A stretch of DNA of 64,000 nt. Source: Streptomyces tendae (lineage in GTDB: Bacteria; Actinomycetota; Actinomycetes; Streptomycetales; Streptomycetaceae). Positions 43,176-51,001 of the stretch are shown here, in pieces. The notes below the pieces were generated by a model. The model ran no database searches. It had not been told where the DNA came from and saw only the letters and a list, made by a program, of their open reading frames with translations. The DNA lies in NCBI RefSeq assembly GCF_008632955.1, contig NZ_CP043959.1, positions 4,464,001-4,528,000 of the forward strand, in the 5' to 3' direction. The position numbers and the translations under genes were made by a program. The first letter of the stretch is position 1. Each line of letters begins with the position of its first letter.

Positions 43176-44072
43176 ATGGACGCTCGGGACGAGGCGGACT
43201 CCCTTGAGCGGGCGACGAAGGATTTCCTCACGGCCCGCCCGCAGCTGTTCGGGATCGCGTACCGGGTGCTCGGCAGTTCCGCGGAGGCGGAGGACGTCCT
43301 CCAGGAGACCTGGGTGCGGTGGCAGAACACCGACCGGTCCGGCGTCAAGGAACCGACCGCCTTCCTGACCACGATCACCGCGCGGCTCGCCATCAACGTG
43401 GCACAGTCCGCGCGGGTGCGGCGCGAGTCGTACGTCGGTCCGTGGCTGCCCGAGCCGGTCGACACCCGGCACGACCCGCAGCTGGGCGCGGAGCGGGCCG
43501 AGGCGCTGGAGATGGCGGTGCTGCTCCTGCTGGAGAAGCTGAACCCGGTGGAGCGTGCCGCCTATGTGCTCCGGGAGGCGTTCGACTACCCGTACCGGCA
43601 GGTCGCGGAGATCCTGGAGACCAGTGAGGCCAACACCCGGCAGCTGGTGAGCCGCGCGCGCAAGCACCTGGCGGCCGAGCGCAAGGAGCCGGTCAGTCCC
43701 GCCGATCACCGGCGGCTGCTCGAGGTGTTCCTCGCGGCGGCCCAGACGGGCGACCTGCGGGTGCTGGAGGACGTCCTGGCCGCCGACGTCGTCAGCTACG
43801 CCGACGGCGGCGGCATCCGCGGCGCCTCGCGCATCCCGGTGGTCGGACGGCCGCACGTGTCCAAGTACCTGGCCGCCTTCGCACCGCGCTTCTGGCCGCC
43901 GGCCGAGACCCGCTGGGTGGAGGCCAACGGCCGCCCGGCCGTCCTCGTCACCGCCGGCGGCGGCCCGGTGGCGCTGCTGTCCGTCGACGCGTCCGCGGAC
44001 GGCATCGACCGGATCATGTGGGTGATGAACCCGGAGAAGCTGGCGCCGTACGTGGAGTCGCTCGGCGCCTGA
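43176..44072 (+). CDS. ECF41-type RNA polymerase sigma factor (SigJ-like)
   Basis: The 298-residue protein has sigma region 2 (about 20-85; YRVLGSSAEAEDVLQETWVRW), region 4 (about 125-175; LNPVERAAYVLREAFDYPYRQVAEIL) and a SnoaL-like C-terminal extension (about 185-298). It has the three ECF41 hallmarks: WLPEP in the linker, DGGG in the extension and NPEKL near the end. In characterised ECF41 proteins the extension replaces a separate anti-sigma factor and also helps activity. It lies 106 nt after aceE on the same strand and may be expressed with it from the ECF41-type promoter at 40213. Confidence 0.92.
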   Translation: MDARDEADSLERATKDFLTARPQLFGIAYRVLGSSAEAEDVLQETWVRWQNTDRSGVKEPTAFLTTITARLAINVAQSARVRRESYVGPWLPEPVDTRHDPQLGAERAEALEMAVLLLLEKLNPVERAAYVLREAFDYPYRQVAEILETSEANTRQLVSRARKHLAAERKEPVSPADHRRLLEVFLAAAQTGDLRVLEDVLAADVVSYADGGGIRGASRIPVVGRPHVSKYLAAFAPRFWPPAETRWVEANGRPAVLVTAGGGPVALLSVDASADGIDRIMWVMNPEKLAPYVESLGA

Positions 44073-44200
44073 CCCTCCCGGCGCGCGGGTGGGCCGTTCC
44101 GTTCGGCGCGTCGTCCCCGCGTGCGGACGGTCCCGTGCCGCGTCACATGGCTCTCTTCCGTGCATGCGGTCCCGTCCCGCGCCCGCGCTCGCGGGCGGCA

Positions 44201-44227
44201 TGTCACAAGCGCGTGATCCTTTCTGTC
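44201..44227 (+). promoter_or_regulatory. ECF41-type promoter of osmC
   Basis: TGTCACA (44201-44207) and TGTC (44224-44227) are 16 nt apart, 37 nt before the OsmC start codon. Confidence 0.7.
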
Positions 44228-44264
44228 TGGTGGGTGACCCGCAGGACCACCGAGAGGCAGGATC

Positions 44265-44690
44265 ATGACCGGACGCACCGTGTCCGTCCGTGAGGGCGGG
44301 CGCCTGGCCCGTTCCATCACGGTCGGACCGCATCTGCTGACCGCGGACGAGCCCGAACCGCTGAGCTCGGACACCGGCCCCACCCCCGGGGAACTGCTTC
44401 TGGCCGCCCTCGGGTCGTGCACCTCGATGGCCGTCCGCGCGTACGCCGGACGGCAGGGCTGGCGGCTCGACCACGTCGGCGTGGACGTGCGGTTCGGGTC
44501 GCGCGGCCAGATCGTCAAGCACGTCAGGCTGACCGGTGAACTGGAGCCCTCCCAGGTGGAGCGGCTGCTGAAGGTGGCCGGCCGCTGCCCGGTGCAGCGC
44601 CTGATCACGGGGGACGTGTCGGTGGCCACCGTACCCACGGTGGTCACGACGGTGCGCCGGATCGCGGCGCCGAGGCCGCTGCCCGAGTGA
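44265..44690 (+). CDS. OsmC/Ohr-family peroxiredoxin-like protein
   Basis: The 141-residue protein has the two redox cysteines of the OsmC fold, C52 in ALGSCTSM and C108 in GRCPVQRL. OsmC proteins reduce organic hydroperoxides or handle other thiol-reactive compounds. It has its own ECF41-type promoter, so it likely belongs to the same regulon as the genes around it. GAGGCAGG precedes ATG 44265. Confidence 0.9.
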   Translation: MTGRTVSVREGGRLARSITVGPHLLTADEPEPLSSDTGPTPGELLLAALGSCTSMAVRAYAGRQGWRLDHVGVDVRFGSRGQIVKHVRLTGELEPSQVERLLKVAGRCPVQRLITGDVSVATVPTVVTTVRRIAAPRPLPE

Positions 44691-44746
44691 CGCCGGGGCG
44701 GACTGCGGGCAGCAGGTTCGCGGCGCGTACCGCTCCTGCCGTGAGC

Positions 44747-44777
44747 GGGGCGGAGCCGGCCGCGAGTGCTCCGCCCC
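44747..44777 (+). terminator. Terminator of osmC
   Basis: GGGGCGGAGC and GCTCCGCCCC form a perfect 10-bp stem with an 11-nt loop, 57 nt past the osmC stop. Confidence 0.6.
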
Positions 44778-45027
44778 GGCGCTCGGCGCCGGGCGACGCC
44801 CGCGCGGGGCGGGGCCCGGGGCCAGGCGGGCGTGCGGGTGCGACCCGGAGGACGGGTCCGGGCGGTCTCCGTGCCCGGCGGGTCCGGCCGTCCCCGTGCC
44901 CGGAGGGGGCCGGGGCAGCCGGCCCGCGCACCCGCCGGCCCGCGCCGGACGGCGGGTGCGCGTCCGTGCACGAGTCGCTCCAGGCTCCCGGCGGGCGCAT
45001 CCTGGGAGCGTGTGCGCGGCGCCGAGG

Positions 45028-45054
45028 TGTCACAACCCGTGCGGCCGTCCGGTC
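45028..45054 (+). promoter_or_regulatory. ECF41-type promoter of the flavoprotein operon
   Basis: TGTCACA (45028-45034) and GGTC (45051-45054) are 16 nt apart, 35 nt before the GTG start at 45090. Confidence 0.75.
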
Positions 45055-45089
45055 GTAGTCGGTGAAACACCTCAACGATCGGAGCAATC

Positions 45090-46820
45090 GTGGCTGCCAC
45101 CGAACAACGTCTTGCCACCACGGTGCTGGTCATCGGCACCGGCGGGGCCGGCCTGCGGACGTCCATCGAACTGGCCGAGGCCGGTGTCGACGTCCTGGCC
45201 GTCGGCAAGCGCCCCAAGGACGACGCGCACACCTCCCTCGCCGCCGGCGGCATCAACGCGGCCCTGGCCACGATGGACCCCGAGGACAGCTGGCAGCAGC
45301 ACGCGGCGGACACGCTGAAGGAGAGCTACCTGCTGGGCGACCCCCGCACCACCGAGATCGTCACCCGGGGCGCCGCGCGGGGCATCGACGACCTGGAGCG
45401 CTACGGCATGGCCTTCGCCCGGGAGGAGGACGGCCGCATCTCCCAGCGCTTCTTCGGCGCGCACAAGTTCCGCCGTACCGCCTTCGCCGGTGACTACACG
45501 GGCCTGGAGATCCAGCGCACCCTCGTCCGGCGGGCCGAGCAGTTGCGGATACCGGTGCTGGAGGGTGTGTACATCACCCGGATCCTGACGCATGAGGGCG
45601 CCGTGTTCGGTGCGTACGGCTTCGACCTGACGGACGGCACCCGCTACCTCGTCCACGCCGACGCGGTCGTCCTCGCGGCGGGCGGGCACACCCGGATCTG
45701 GCGGCGCACCTCGTCACGGCGCGACGAGAACACCGGGGACTCCTTCCGGCTCGCCGTGGAGGCGGGGGCCCGGCTGCGTGACCCGGAACTGGTGCAGTTC
45801 CACCCGTCCGGGATCATCGAGCCGGAGAACGCGGCGGGCACCCTGGTCAGCGAGGCCGCGCGCGGCGAGGGCGGCATCCTGCGCAACGCGCTCGGCGAGC
45901 GGTACATGAGCCGCTACGACCCCGAGCGCATGGAGCTGTCCACCCGCGACCGGGTCGCCCTGGCGTCGTACACGGAGATCAAGGAGGGCCGTGGCACGGC
46001 GAAGGGCGGTGTGTGGCTCGACGTCTCCCACCTGCCCCGGCAGACGATCATGAAGCGGCTGCCGCGGGTCTACCAGACGCTGCTGGACCTGCAGATGCGG
46101 GACATCACCCGCGACCCGATCGAGGTCGCCCCCACGGCGCACTACTCGATGGGCGGCGTGTGGGTCCGGCCGGAGGACCACAGCACCGACGTCCGCGGGC
46201 TGTACGCCATCGGCGAGGCGTCCAGCGGTCTGCACGGCGCCAACCGGCTCGGCGGCAACAGCCTGATCGAGCTGCTGGTCTACGGCCGTATCACCGGGCA
46301 GGCGGCCGCCGCGTACTCGGAGTCACTGACCGCGCAGCCCCGTTCGGCGGCGGCCGTCGCCGAGGCGCGGGCGGAGGTCGACGGTCTGCTGGCCGCGGAC
46401 GGTCCGGAGAACGTCCGCGCGCTGCAGCGCGCCCTCCGCAACACCATGACCGAGCATGCGGGCGTCGTACGCGACGAGGAGGGGCTGCGGGCCGGGCTGG
46501 ACGAACTCGCCGCGATCGAGAAGCGGATGGAGGACGTCGGGGTGCATCCGGACATCGCCGGCTTCCAGGATCTCGCGCACGCCTTCGACCTCAAGGCGGC
46601 GGCGCTGGCCGCGCGGGCCACCCTCGAGGCGGCGCTGGAGCGCCGTGAGACGCGCGGCTGTCACAACCGCAGCGACTACCCGGACATGGATCCGGGGCTG
46701 CGGGTGAACCTCGTGTGGTCGCCGGTCAGCGGCATCACCCGGGAGAGCATTCCGCCCGTTCCGCCGGAGATCGCCTCCCTGATGGAGGAGGTGCCGACGG
46801 ACGGCAAGCTCGCGGAGTAG
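45090..46820 (+). CDS. FAD-binding succinate dehydrogenase/fumarate reductase/aspartate oxidase-type flavoprotein
   Basis: The 576-residue protein has the FAD-binding start VLVIGTGGAGLRTSIELAEAG, SLAAGGINAAL and the FAD tail GLYAIGEASSGLHGANRLGGNSL. A dicarboxylate-type active site is suggested by QFHPSGI, SEAARGEGG and TAHYSMGG with catalytic His/Arg residues. The C-terminal helical domain ends with RGCHNRSDYPD. No iron-sulfur or membrane subunit is adjacent, so a stand-alone oxidase or reductase is more likely than a respiratory complex. GTG 45090 has GGAG upstream. It is co-transcribed with the NmrA-type gene that follows. Confidence 0.88.
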   Translation: MAATEQRLATTVLVIGTGGAGLRTSIELAEAGVDVLAVGKRPKDDAHTSLAAGGINAALATMDPEDSWQQHAADTLKESYLLGDPRTTEIVTRGAARGIDDLERYGMAFAREEDGRISQRFFGAHKFRRTAFAGDYTGLEIQRTLVRRAEQLRIPVLEGVYITRILTHEGAVFGAYGFDLTDGTRYLVHADAVVLAAGGHTRIWRRTSSRRDENTGDSFRLAVEAGARLRDPELVQFHPSGIIEPENAAGTLVSEAARGEGGILRNALGERYMSRYDPERMELSTRDRVALASYTEIKEGRGTAKGGVWLDVSHLPRQTIMKRLPRVYQTLLDLQMRDITRDPIEVAPTAHYSMGGVWVRPEDHSTDVRGLYAIGEASSGLHGANRLGGNSLIELLVYGRITGQAAAAYSESLTAQPRSAAAVAEARAEVDGLLAADGPENVRALQRALRNTMTEHAGVVRDEEGLRAGLDELAAIEKRMEDVGVHPDIAGFQDLAHAFDLKAAALAARATLEAALERRETRGCHNRSDYPDMDPGLRVNLVWSPVSGITRESIPPVPPEIASLMEEVPTDGKLAE

Positions 46821-46888
46821 GCGATGCGACTCCCCTTCGAACAGCTCCACTTCCTCACCATCACCATCACCATCGAAAGGATTCCGTC

Positions 46889-47635
46889 ATGAAGGTCGTA
46901 GTGATCGGCGGTACCGGGCTCATCGGCTCCAAGGTCGTCGCCCAGCTCGACGCACAGGGTCACCAGGCGGTCCCGGCCGCGCCCAACACCGGGGTGAACA
47001 CACTCACCGGTGAGGGCCTGGCCGAGGTCCTGGAAGGCGCCTCGGTCGTCGTGGACGTGTCGAACTCGCCCTCCTTCGCGGACGACGCCGTCATGGAGTT
47101 CTTCCGCACCTCCACCGGCAATCTGCTGAAGGCCGAGGAGGAGGCCGGCGTGGCCCACCATGTCGCCCTGTCCGTGGTGGGCACGGACCGGTTGCAGGCG
47201 AGCGGGTACTTCCGTGCCAAGCAGGCGCAGGAGGACCTGATCACCGCTTCCGGCATGCCGTACACGATCGTCCACGCCACGCAGTTCTTCGAGTTCATGA
47301 AGGGGCTCGCGGACCTGTCGACGGTCGACGGCACGGTGCGGGTGCCTCCGGCGAAGTTCCAGCCGATGGCCTCCGACGACGTGGCCGCGGCGGTGGCCCG
47401 CGCGGCTGTCGCCACGCCCGTCGACGGGATGGTGGAGATCGGCGGCCCGGAGGCGGTGCCGCTGGAGGAGCCGCTGCGCACGGCACTCACGGCCGCGGGC
47501 GATCCCCGCCCGATCGTGACGGACCCCGAGGCCGGCTACTCGGGTGCCCCCGTGGAGGAGTCCACCCTCCTCCCGGGCCCCGACGCCGAACTCTCCACCA
47601 CGACGTACGCGGACTGGCTGGCGACACAGCAGTAG
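46889..47635 (+). CDS. NmrA-type NAD(P)H-binding protein (atypical SDR)
   Basis: The 248-residue protein starts with the Rossmann motif MKVVVIGGTGLIGSKVV and shows the atypical-SDR pattern HVALSVVGTDRL, YFRAKQAQEDLI and HATQFFEFMKGLAD. It is the epimerase-like member of the set (carboxymuconolactone decarboxylase, oxidoreductase, epimerase) typically controlled by ECF41 sigma factors. It lies 68 nt downstream of the flavoprotein gene and before a strong terminator. GAAAGGA precedes ATG 46889. Confidence 0.88.
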   Translation: MKVVVIGGTGLIGSKVVAQLDAQGHQAVPAAPNTGVNTLTGEGLAEVLEGASVVVDVSNSPSFADDAVMEFFRTSTGNLLKAEEEAGVAHHVALSVVGTDRLQASGYFRAKQAQEDLITASGMPYTIVHATQFFEFMKGLADLSTVDGTVRVPPAKFQPMASDDVAAAVARAAVATPVDGMVEIGGPEAVPLEEPLRTALTAAGDPRPIVTDPEAGYSGAPVEESTLLPGPDAELSTTTYADWLATQQ

Positions 47636-47647
47636 CGCCCGCCGGTT

Positions 47648-47683
47648 CCCGTGGGCCCCCGCCACCGGGCGGGGGCCCACGGG
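47648..47683 (+). terminator. Terminator of the flavoprotein/NmrA operon
   Basis: CCCGTGGGCCCCCGCC and its complement form a perfect 16-bp stem with a 4-nt loop, 12 nt past the stop codon. Confidence 0.85.
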
Positions 47684-47782
47684 CACGGGAAGACGTCCGG
47701 CCGGACCCTGATCACCACGGGACAGGTCTCCTGTCGGGTTACTGTCGGCTGACGACCCGCACAGCTGAACGGGGGGGGGAAC

Positions 47783-48166
47783 GTGGGTGTGCGCGCGGCC
47801 AGTTCGTCGGGCTTCTGGGCTCGCGGCGTCGGTCCTGGTGTGCTCTTCGGGGGACTGACCTGTGTGGTGTCCGTTGCCGTCGTCGGGAGGGCGTGGGCCG
47901 CGTGTGACGTCGGTTCGGGCTCGGCGGCCAACGGCATGACGTTGCTGTTCCTCGTGCCTCTTGTATGGGTGGCGGCCGCCATACCGTGCGCGATCCTGTA
48001 CGGCGCTCTCGTGAGGCGCAGTCGCGGGGCGGCCCTGACGGCGGGGGTGCTTTTCACCCTGTCGTTCACCTGGTTCGTGGTGACGTGGCTCGGCATGCCG
48101 GACTATCCCGCGCCGTACTGTCCGGGCAACGTCCCGTCCTGGTGGCCGGCGTTCCTCCCGGCCTGA
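47783..48166 (+). CDS. Small membrane protein of unknown function
   Basis: The 127-residue protein has three or four predicted membrane helices (GVLFGGLTCVVSVAVVG, LLFLVPLVWVAAAIPCAILYG, AALTAGVLFTLSFTWFVVTW) and a short tail rich in Pro and Trp. I do not recognise a family. GTG 47783 is preceded by a run of nine G residues that acts as the ribosome site. It appears monocistronic. Confidence 0.65.
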   Translation: MGVRAASSSGFWARGVGPGVLFGGLTCVVSVAVVGRAWAACDVGSGSAANGMTLLFLVPLVWVAAAIPCAILYGALVRRSRGAALTAGVLFTLSFTWFVVTWLGMPDYPAPYCPGNVPSWWPAFLPA

Positions 48167-48185
48167 CCCGGAGCCGTGCGCGGAG

Positions 48186-48222
48186 CGGCCCGGTCCGGTG
48201 AACTGTTCACCGGACCGGGCCG
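48186..48222. terminator. Bidirectional terminator
   Basis: A perfect 17-bp stem (CGGCCCGGTCCGGTGAA and complement) with a 3-nt loop lies between the small membrane protein gene and the convergent LPMO gene. Confidence 0.88.
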
Positions 48223-48238
48223 TCGTGCGCCGGGCGGC

Positions 48239-48913
48239 TCAGCCGAAGTTCACGTCGCTGCACATCAGGTAGGCCTGGTCGAGGTGCGAGGCCTGCCAGA
48301 TCGTGAAGACGATGTGGTGTCCGGAGTACCCGGAGGTCTGGACGGGGAACGTGATGTCCTGCGCCGGGGCGAAGCGGCCCGTCTGCGTGATGAAGTCCAG
48401 GTCGTCCCAGCCCAGCGTCTGGGTCTTGGGGTCGAAGCCCTGCTTGCTCACGTAGACCTTGAAGTAGTCCGCACCGTGGGACGCCTGGTCGTGCAGGTGG
48501 ACCGAGAAGTTGTCACCGACGGTGGTGGTCTTCCACGCACCGGGCCGGTTCAGGCTCTCGAAGTTCGAGAGGTTGTTGCTGCAGAGCTTGCCGTCGGGGA
48601 TCCGCGCCTCGAACTGGCCGCCGAGCCCGTCCTGGAGCATGCTCATCCAATTCCACATCGTGTTGGGGTTGGCCTGGTAGGCCTGCCAGCACATGGGGTC
48701 CTGCTCCGCCATCGCGGGGTTCATGTGGTCGTTGCCCCATGCCTCCCAGCAGTGGTACGCGCGGGAGGCGGGACCGACGACCGAACCGTGGGCCTGGGCG
48801 GTGCCCGACCACGACAGTGCGCCGGCCACCACGGCGAACAGCATCAGGAACGCCTGGAAGAGGCGACGGCGTGCCGGCCGGTGGATACCGGCGGATAAAT
48901 GCGAGTTGTGCAT
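48239..48913 (-). CDS. Secreted AA10 lytic polysaccharide monooxygenase
   Basis: The 224-residue precursor has a signal peptide ending in GTAQA, so the mature protein starts with H42 (HGSVVGPASRAYHCW). H42 and H146 (QASHGADYFKVY) form the copper histidine brace. The length fits a single-domain AA10 enzyme without a cellulose-binding module. Such copper enzymes cut crystalline chitin or cellulose oxidatively. A perfect CebR-type box upstream links this copy to the cellulose regulon. Confidence 0.95.
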   Translation of the reverse strand: MHNSHLSAGIHRPARRRLFQAFLMLFAVVAGALSWSGTAQAHGSVVGPASRAYHCWEAWGNDHMNPAMAEQDPMCWQAYQANPNTMWNWMSMLQDGLGGQFEARIPDGKLCSNNLSNFESLNRPGAWKTTTVGDNFSVHLHDQASHGADYFKVYVSKQGFDPKTQTLGWDDLDFITQTGRFAPAQDITFPVQTSGYSGHHIVFTIWQASHLDQAYLMCSDVNFG

Positions 48914-48948
48914 GGGGGGATGACTCCAATCCTGTGGGTGAAACGTGA

Positions 48949-48962
48949 TGGGAGCGCTCCCA
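48949..48962. promoter_or_regulatory. CebR box upstream of the LPMO gene
   Basis: TGGGAGCGCTCCCA is a perfect 14-bp palindrome, identical to the known binding motif of the LacI-family cellulose repressor CebR. It lies 36 nt before the start codon, so binding would block transcription until cellobiose-type inducers are present. Confidence 0.88.
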
Positions 48963-49052
48963 AAGGTAGGCGGTGGGGGTGCAGGTTTCATGGACGAAAC
49001 GAAACCATTTCGAGCAGAGGTCCGAAGCTCCCGCGTGGCGGGTTGCGGCCGA

Positions 49053-49088
49053 GGAGGGCGGGCCGGTGCGTGTCCCGGCCCGCCCTCC
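49053..49088 (-). terminator. Terminator of the alpha/beta hydrolase gene
   Basis: GGAGGGCGGGCCGG and its complement form a perfect 14-bp stem with an 8-nt loop, 14 nt past the hydrolase stop codon. Confidence 0.85.
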
Positions 49089-49101
49089 GGGGCGGGGGCG
49101 G

Positions 49102-49833
49102 TCAGGTGGTCGCGGACGACGCCTCCGTCACCGTCCTGGCGACGTCCTCCGGGCGGGAGACGCTCACGGCGTGTGAGGCCCGGACCTCCACCACGTGGGC
49201 GCCGGCCCGCTCGGCCATGAACCTCTGGGCGGCCGGCGGGATGTTGAGGTCCTCGGTGGCCACCACCGCCCAGGACGGCAGCGTCCGCCAGGCGGGTTCG
49301 GGTGCGGCCTCCTCCAGCGCGGCGCCGGTCACGGGCCGCTGGGTGACGGCCATGAGCCGGGCCACGTCCTCCGGGACGTCTGCGGCGAACTGGTGCGGAA
49401 ACAGGTCCTGTTCGATGGTGAAGTCCACTCCCGGCGAGCCGTCCGGCAGGGTGACCGGCATGGGGTGCAGCGCCTCCCCGAGGCTGCTGCCGGGGAACCG
49501 GGCCGCCAGGTCGAGCGCACTCTCGCCCATGTCGGGGATGAACGCGGCGACGTAGACGAGCGCCTGCACGTGGTCGGCGGCCCGTGCGGCGGCGGTGACG
49601 ACCGACCCTCCGTAGGAGTGGCCGACGAGGACGACGGGACCGTCGACACCCGCCAGGACCTCCCCGACGTAGGCGGCGTCGCTGCGCAGTCCGCGCAGCG
49701 GGTTGGCGGCGGCCACCACCGGGTGGCCCTCGTGCCGCAGGGTCCGCACCACACCGTTCCAGCTGGTGGAGTCGGCGAAGGCGCCGTGGACGAGCACCAC
49801 GGTGGGCTTGCGGGAAGGGGAACGGCTGGTCAT
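49102..49833 (-). CDS. Alpha/beta hydrolase
   Basis: The 243-residue protein has the hydrolase start TVVLVHGAFADSTSWNGVV (oxyanion region), the nucleophile elbow GHSYGGSVV, and a late VRASHAVSVSRPEDV with the catalytic His. It resembles the esterase/haloperoxidase-like hydrolases often regulated with ECF sigma factors. GAGAGG precedes ATG 49833. It is divergent from the degenerate sigma gene at 50038 and carries a weaker version of the ECF41-type promoter. Confidence 0.9.
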   Translation of the reverse strand: MTSRSPSRKPTVVLVHGAFADSTSWNGVVRTLRHEGHPVVAAANPLRGLRSDAAYVGEVLAGVDGPVVLVGHSYGGSVVTAAARAADHVQALVYVAAFIPDMGESALDLAARFPGSSLGEALHPMPVTLPDGSPGVDFTIEQDLFPHQFAADVPEDVARLMAVTQRPVTGAALEEAAPEPAWRTLPSWAVVATEDLNIPPAAQRFMAERAGAHVVEVRASHAVSVSRPEDVARTVTEASSATT

Positions 49834-49897
49834 GGGAGACCTCTCGTCGAAGGCGGCCCGCCGAGGCCGGCGGAACGTCGTCACCTTTCGACCCGTT

Positions 49898-49924
49898 GTC
49901 CGGAACGCGGCTTTTCGTGTGACA
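49898..49924 (-). promoter_or_regulatory. Weak ECF41-type promoter of the hydrolase gene
   Basis: On the minus strand TGTCACA (49918-49924) is perfect. The 16-nt-spaced -10 reads GGAC instead of GGTC, so this is a weaker match. Confidence 0.45.
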
Positions 49925-49959
49925 TCCGGTGGGTCCGGGGCGGATCGCCGCGCCCCGGG

Positions 49960-49986
49960 TGTCACAGGACGGGCGCCTGTCCGGTC
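49960..49986 (+). promoter_or_regulatory. ECF41-type promoter of the degenerate sigma gene
   Basis: TGTCACA (49960-49966) and GGTC (49983-49986) are 16 nt apart, 51 nt before ATG 50038. It diverges from the weaker box facing the hydrolase gene. Confidence 0.75.
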
Positions 49987-50037
49987 TCCCTGGTCCAGCG
50001 GTTTCCGCCGCTGTGCGGGCGCGCGAGGGAGGTGGGC

Positions 50038-50880
50038 ATGAGCCGCATCGACGACGGCCTGCCGATCGCCGACCTCCTCGACGAGCGGCGGCAGCTCGTG
50101 GCCATGGCGCGCTGGCTCCTCGGCAGCGGCCGTGAAGCGGAGAGCGCCGTCGACGAGTGCTACCGCCGCTGGTACGGGCTGTCCGACGACGAGCGGGAGC
50201 GTATCGGGACGCCTCGCTCCTGGCTGGCCGGTGTCGTGGGTGATCTCTGTCTGTCCCGCCTGGCGCTCCCCGACCGGGACGGCGGCCTGCCCGGGGCGGA
50301 GAGCGGGCCGGAAGAGCGGCCCGCCGGCCTCCGCCTGTCGGCCCTCGACTCCCTGACACCCGCCGAACGGGCCGGCCTGGTCCTCGACGACGTCCTCGGA
50401 ACGACGCGGGAGACGGTCGCCGAGGTACGACGGCTCCCGGACACCGGCCCCACCACCCCGGCCGACGAAGCGGAGCGTGTCGTGCCGGAGCGCCCGGTGC
50501 GGTCCTCGTCGGCCCGGCAGCACGAGGTGATGGCGCACGCGGTGCGGCGGGCCTGTGCCGAGGAGGACGAGGCACTGCTCGCGTCGCTGCTGGCTCCGGA
50601 CGCGACAGCCGTCTTCGACGGCGGCGGCAAGGTGCGGGCACTGGTGGGACCGGTGCACGGCGACGCCCAGGTCGCCCGCAGCGTGCTGCGGCTGCTGGCC
50701 CGGCATCCGCGCACCACCCTCGACACGCACTCCGTCAACGGGCGCACCGGTCTGGTGGTCCGCTACGAGCAGCAGGTGGCGGCGGTCATCAGCCTGGACG
50801 TCGCCGACCGCCACGTGGTCCAGGTCTGGGTGGTCCTCAACCCCGACAAGCTCCGCTCCTTCAATCCCGGGCGCCCGTGA
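50038..50880 (+). CDS. Degenerate ECF41-like sigma factor
   Basis: The 280-residue protein keeps region-2-like residues (QLVAMARWLLGSGREAESAVDECYRRW) and a good SnoaL-like extension with DGGGK and NPDKL. It lacks the WLPEP linker motif. Region 4 is reduced to LTPAERAGLVLDDVLGTTRETVAEV and then runs into an unrelated Pro-rich linker, so the -35-binding helix-turn-helix appears lost. It could be a decoy or modulator of the two intact ECF41 factors. GAGGGAGG precedes ATG 50038 and an ECF41-type promoter lies upstream. Confidence 0.78.
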   Translation: MSRIDDGLPIADLLDERRQLVAMARWLLGSGREAESAVDECYRRWYGLSDDERERIGTPRSWLAGVVGDLCLSRLALPDRDGGLPGAESGPEERPAGLRLSALDSLTPAERAGLVLDDVLGTTRETVAEVRRLPDTGPTTPADEAERVVPERPVRSSSARQHEVMAHAVRRACAEEDEALLASLLAPDATAVFDGGGKVRALVGPVHGDAQVARSVLRLLARHPRTTLDTHSVNGRTGLVVRYEQQVAAVISLDVADRHVVQVWVVLNPDKLRSFNPGRP

Positions 50881-50938
50881 CGGCCACCGCCCTCCCCCGG
50901 CGGCCGGACCGGCGTGAGCCACGCCATACCTCAGCGGG

Positions 50939-50965
50939 TGTGACACCGGAGGCCCGGCCGGTGTC
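50939..50965 (+). promoter_or_regulatory. ECF41-type promoter of the oxidoreductase/sigma operon
   Basis: TGTGACA (50939-50945) and TGTC (50962-50965) are 16 nt apart, 36 nt before GTG 51002. The -35 differs from TGTCACA at one position. Confidence 0.6.
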
Positions 50966-51001
50966 TCCAGGCCGAGGTCCGATTTCACGACAGGAGACAA
51001 C

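Larger units (their letters stand above)
44691..45089. other. Gap between osmC and the flavoprotein gene
   Basis: This 399-nt stretch has very high GC content. It holds the osmC terminator near 44747-44777 and an ECF41-type promoter at 45028-45054. I find no frame with coding signals in between. Confidence 0.6.

Noticed and set aside
46659..46665. TGTCACA inside the flavoprotein gene
   Set aside because: It encodes the conserved C-H-N segment of the flavoprotein tail, and the 16-nt-spaced -10 reads GGAC with no gene start behind it.
46867..46888. CACCAT repeats that would encode six histidines just before the NmrA-type start
   Set aside because: They lie in the untranslated gap after the flavoprotein stop. 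The true start is ATG 46889 with GAAAGGA, so there is no natural His-tag.
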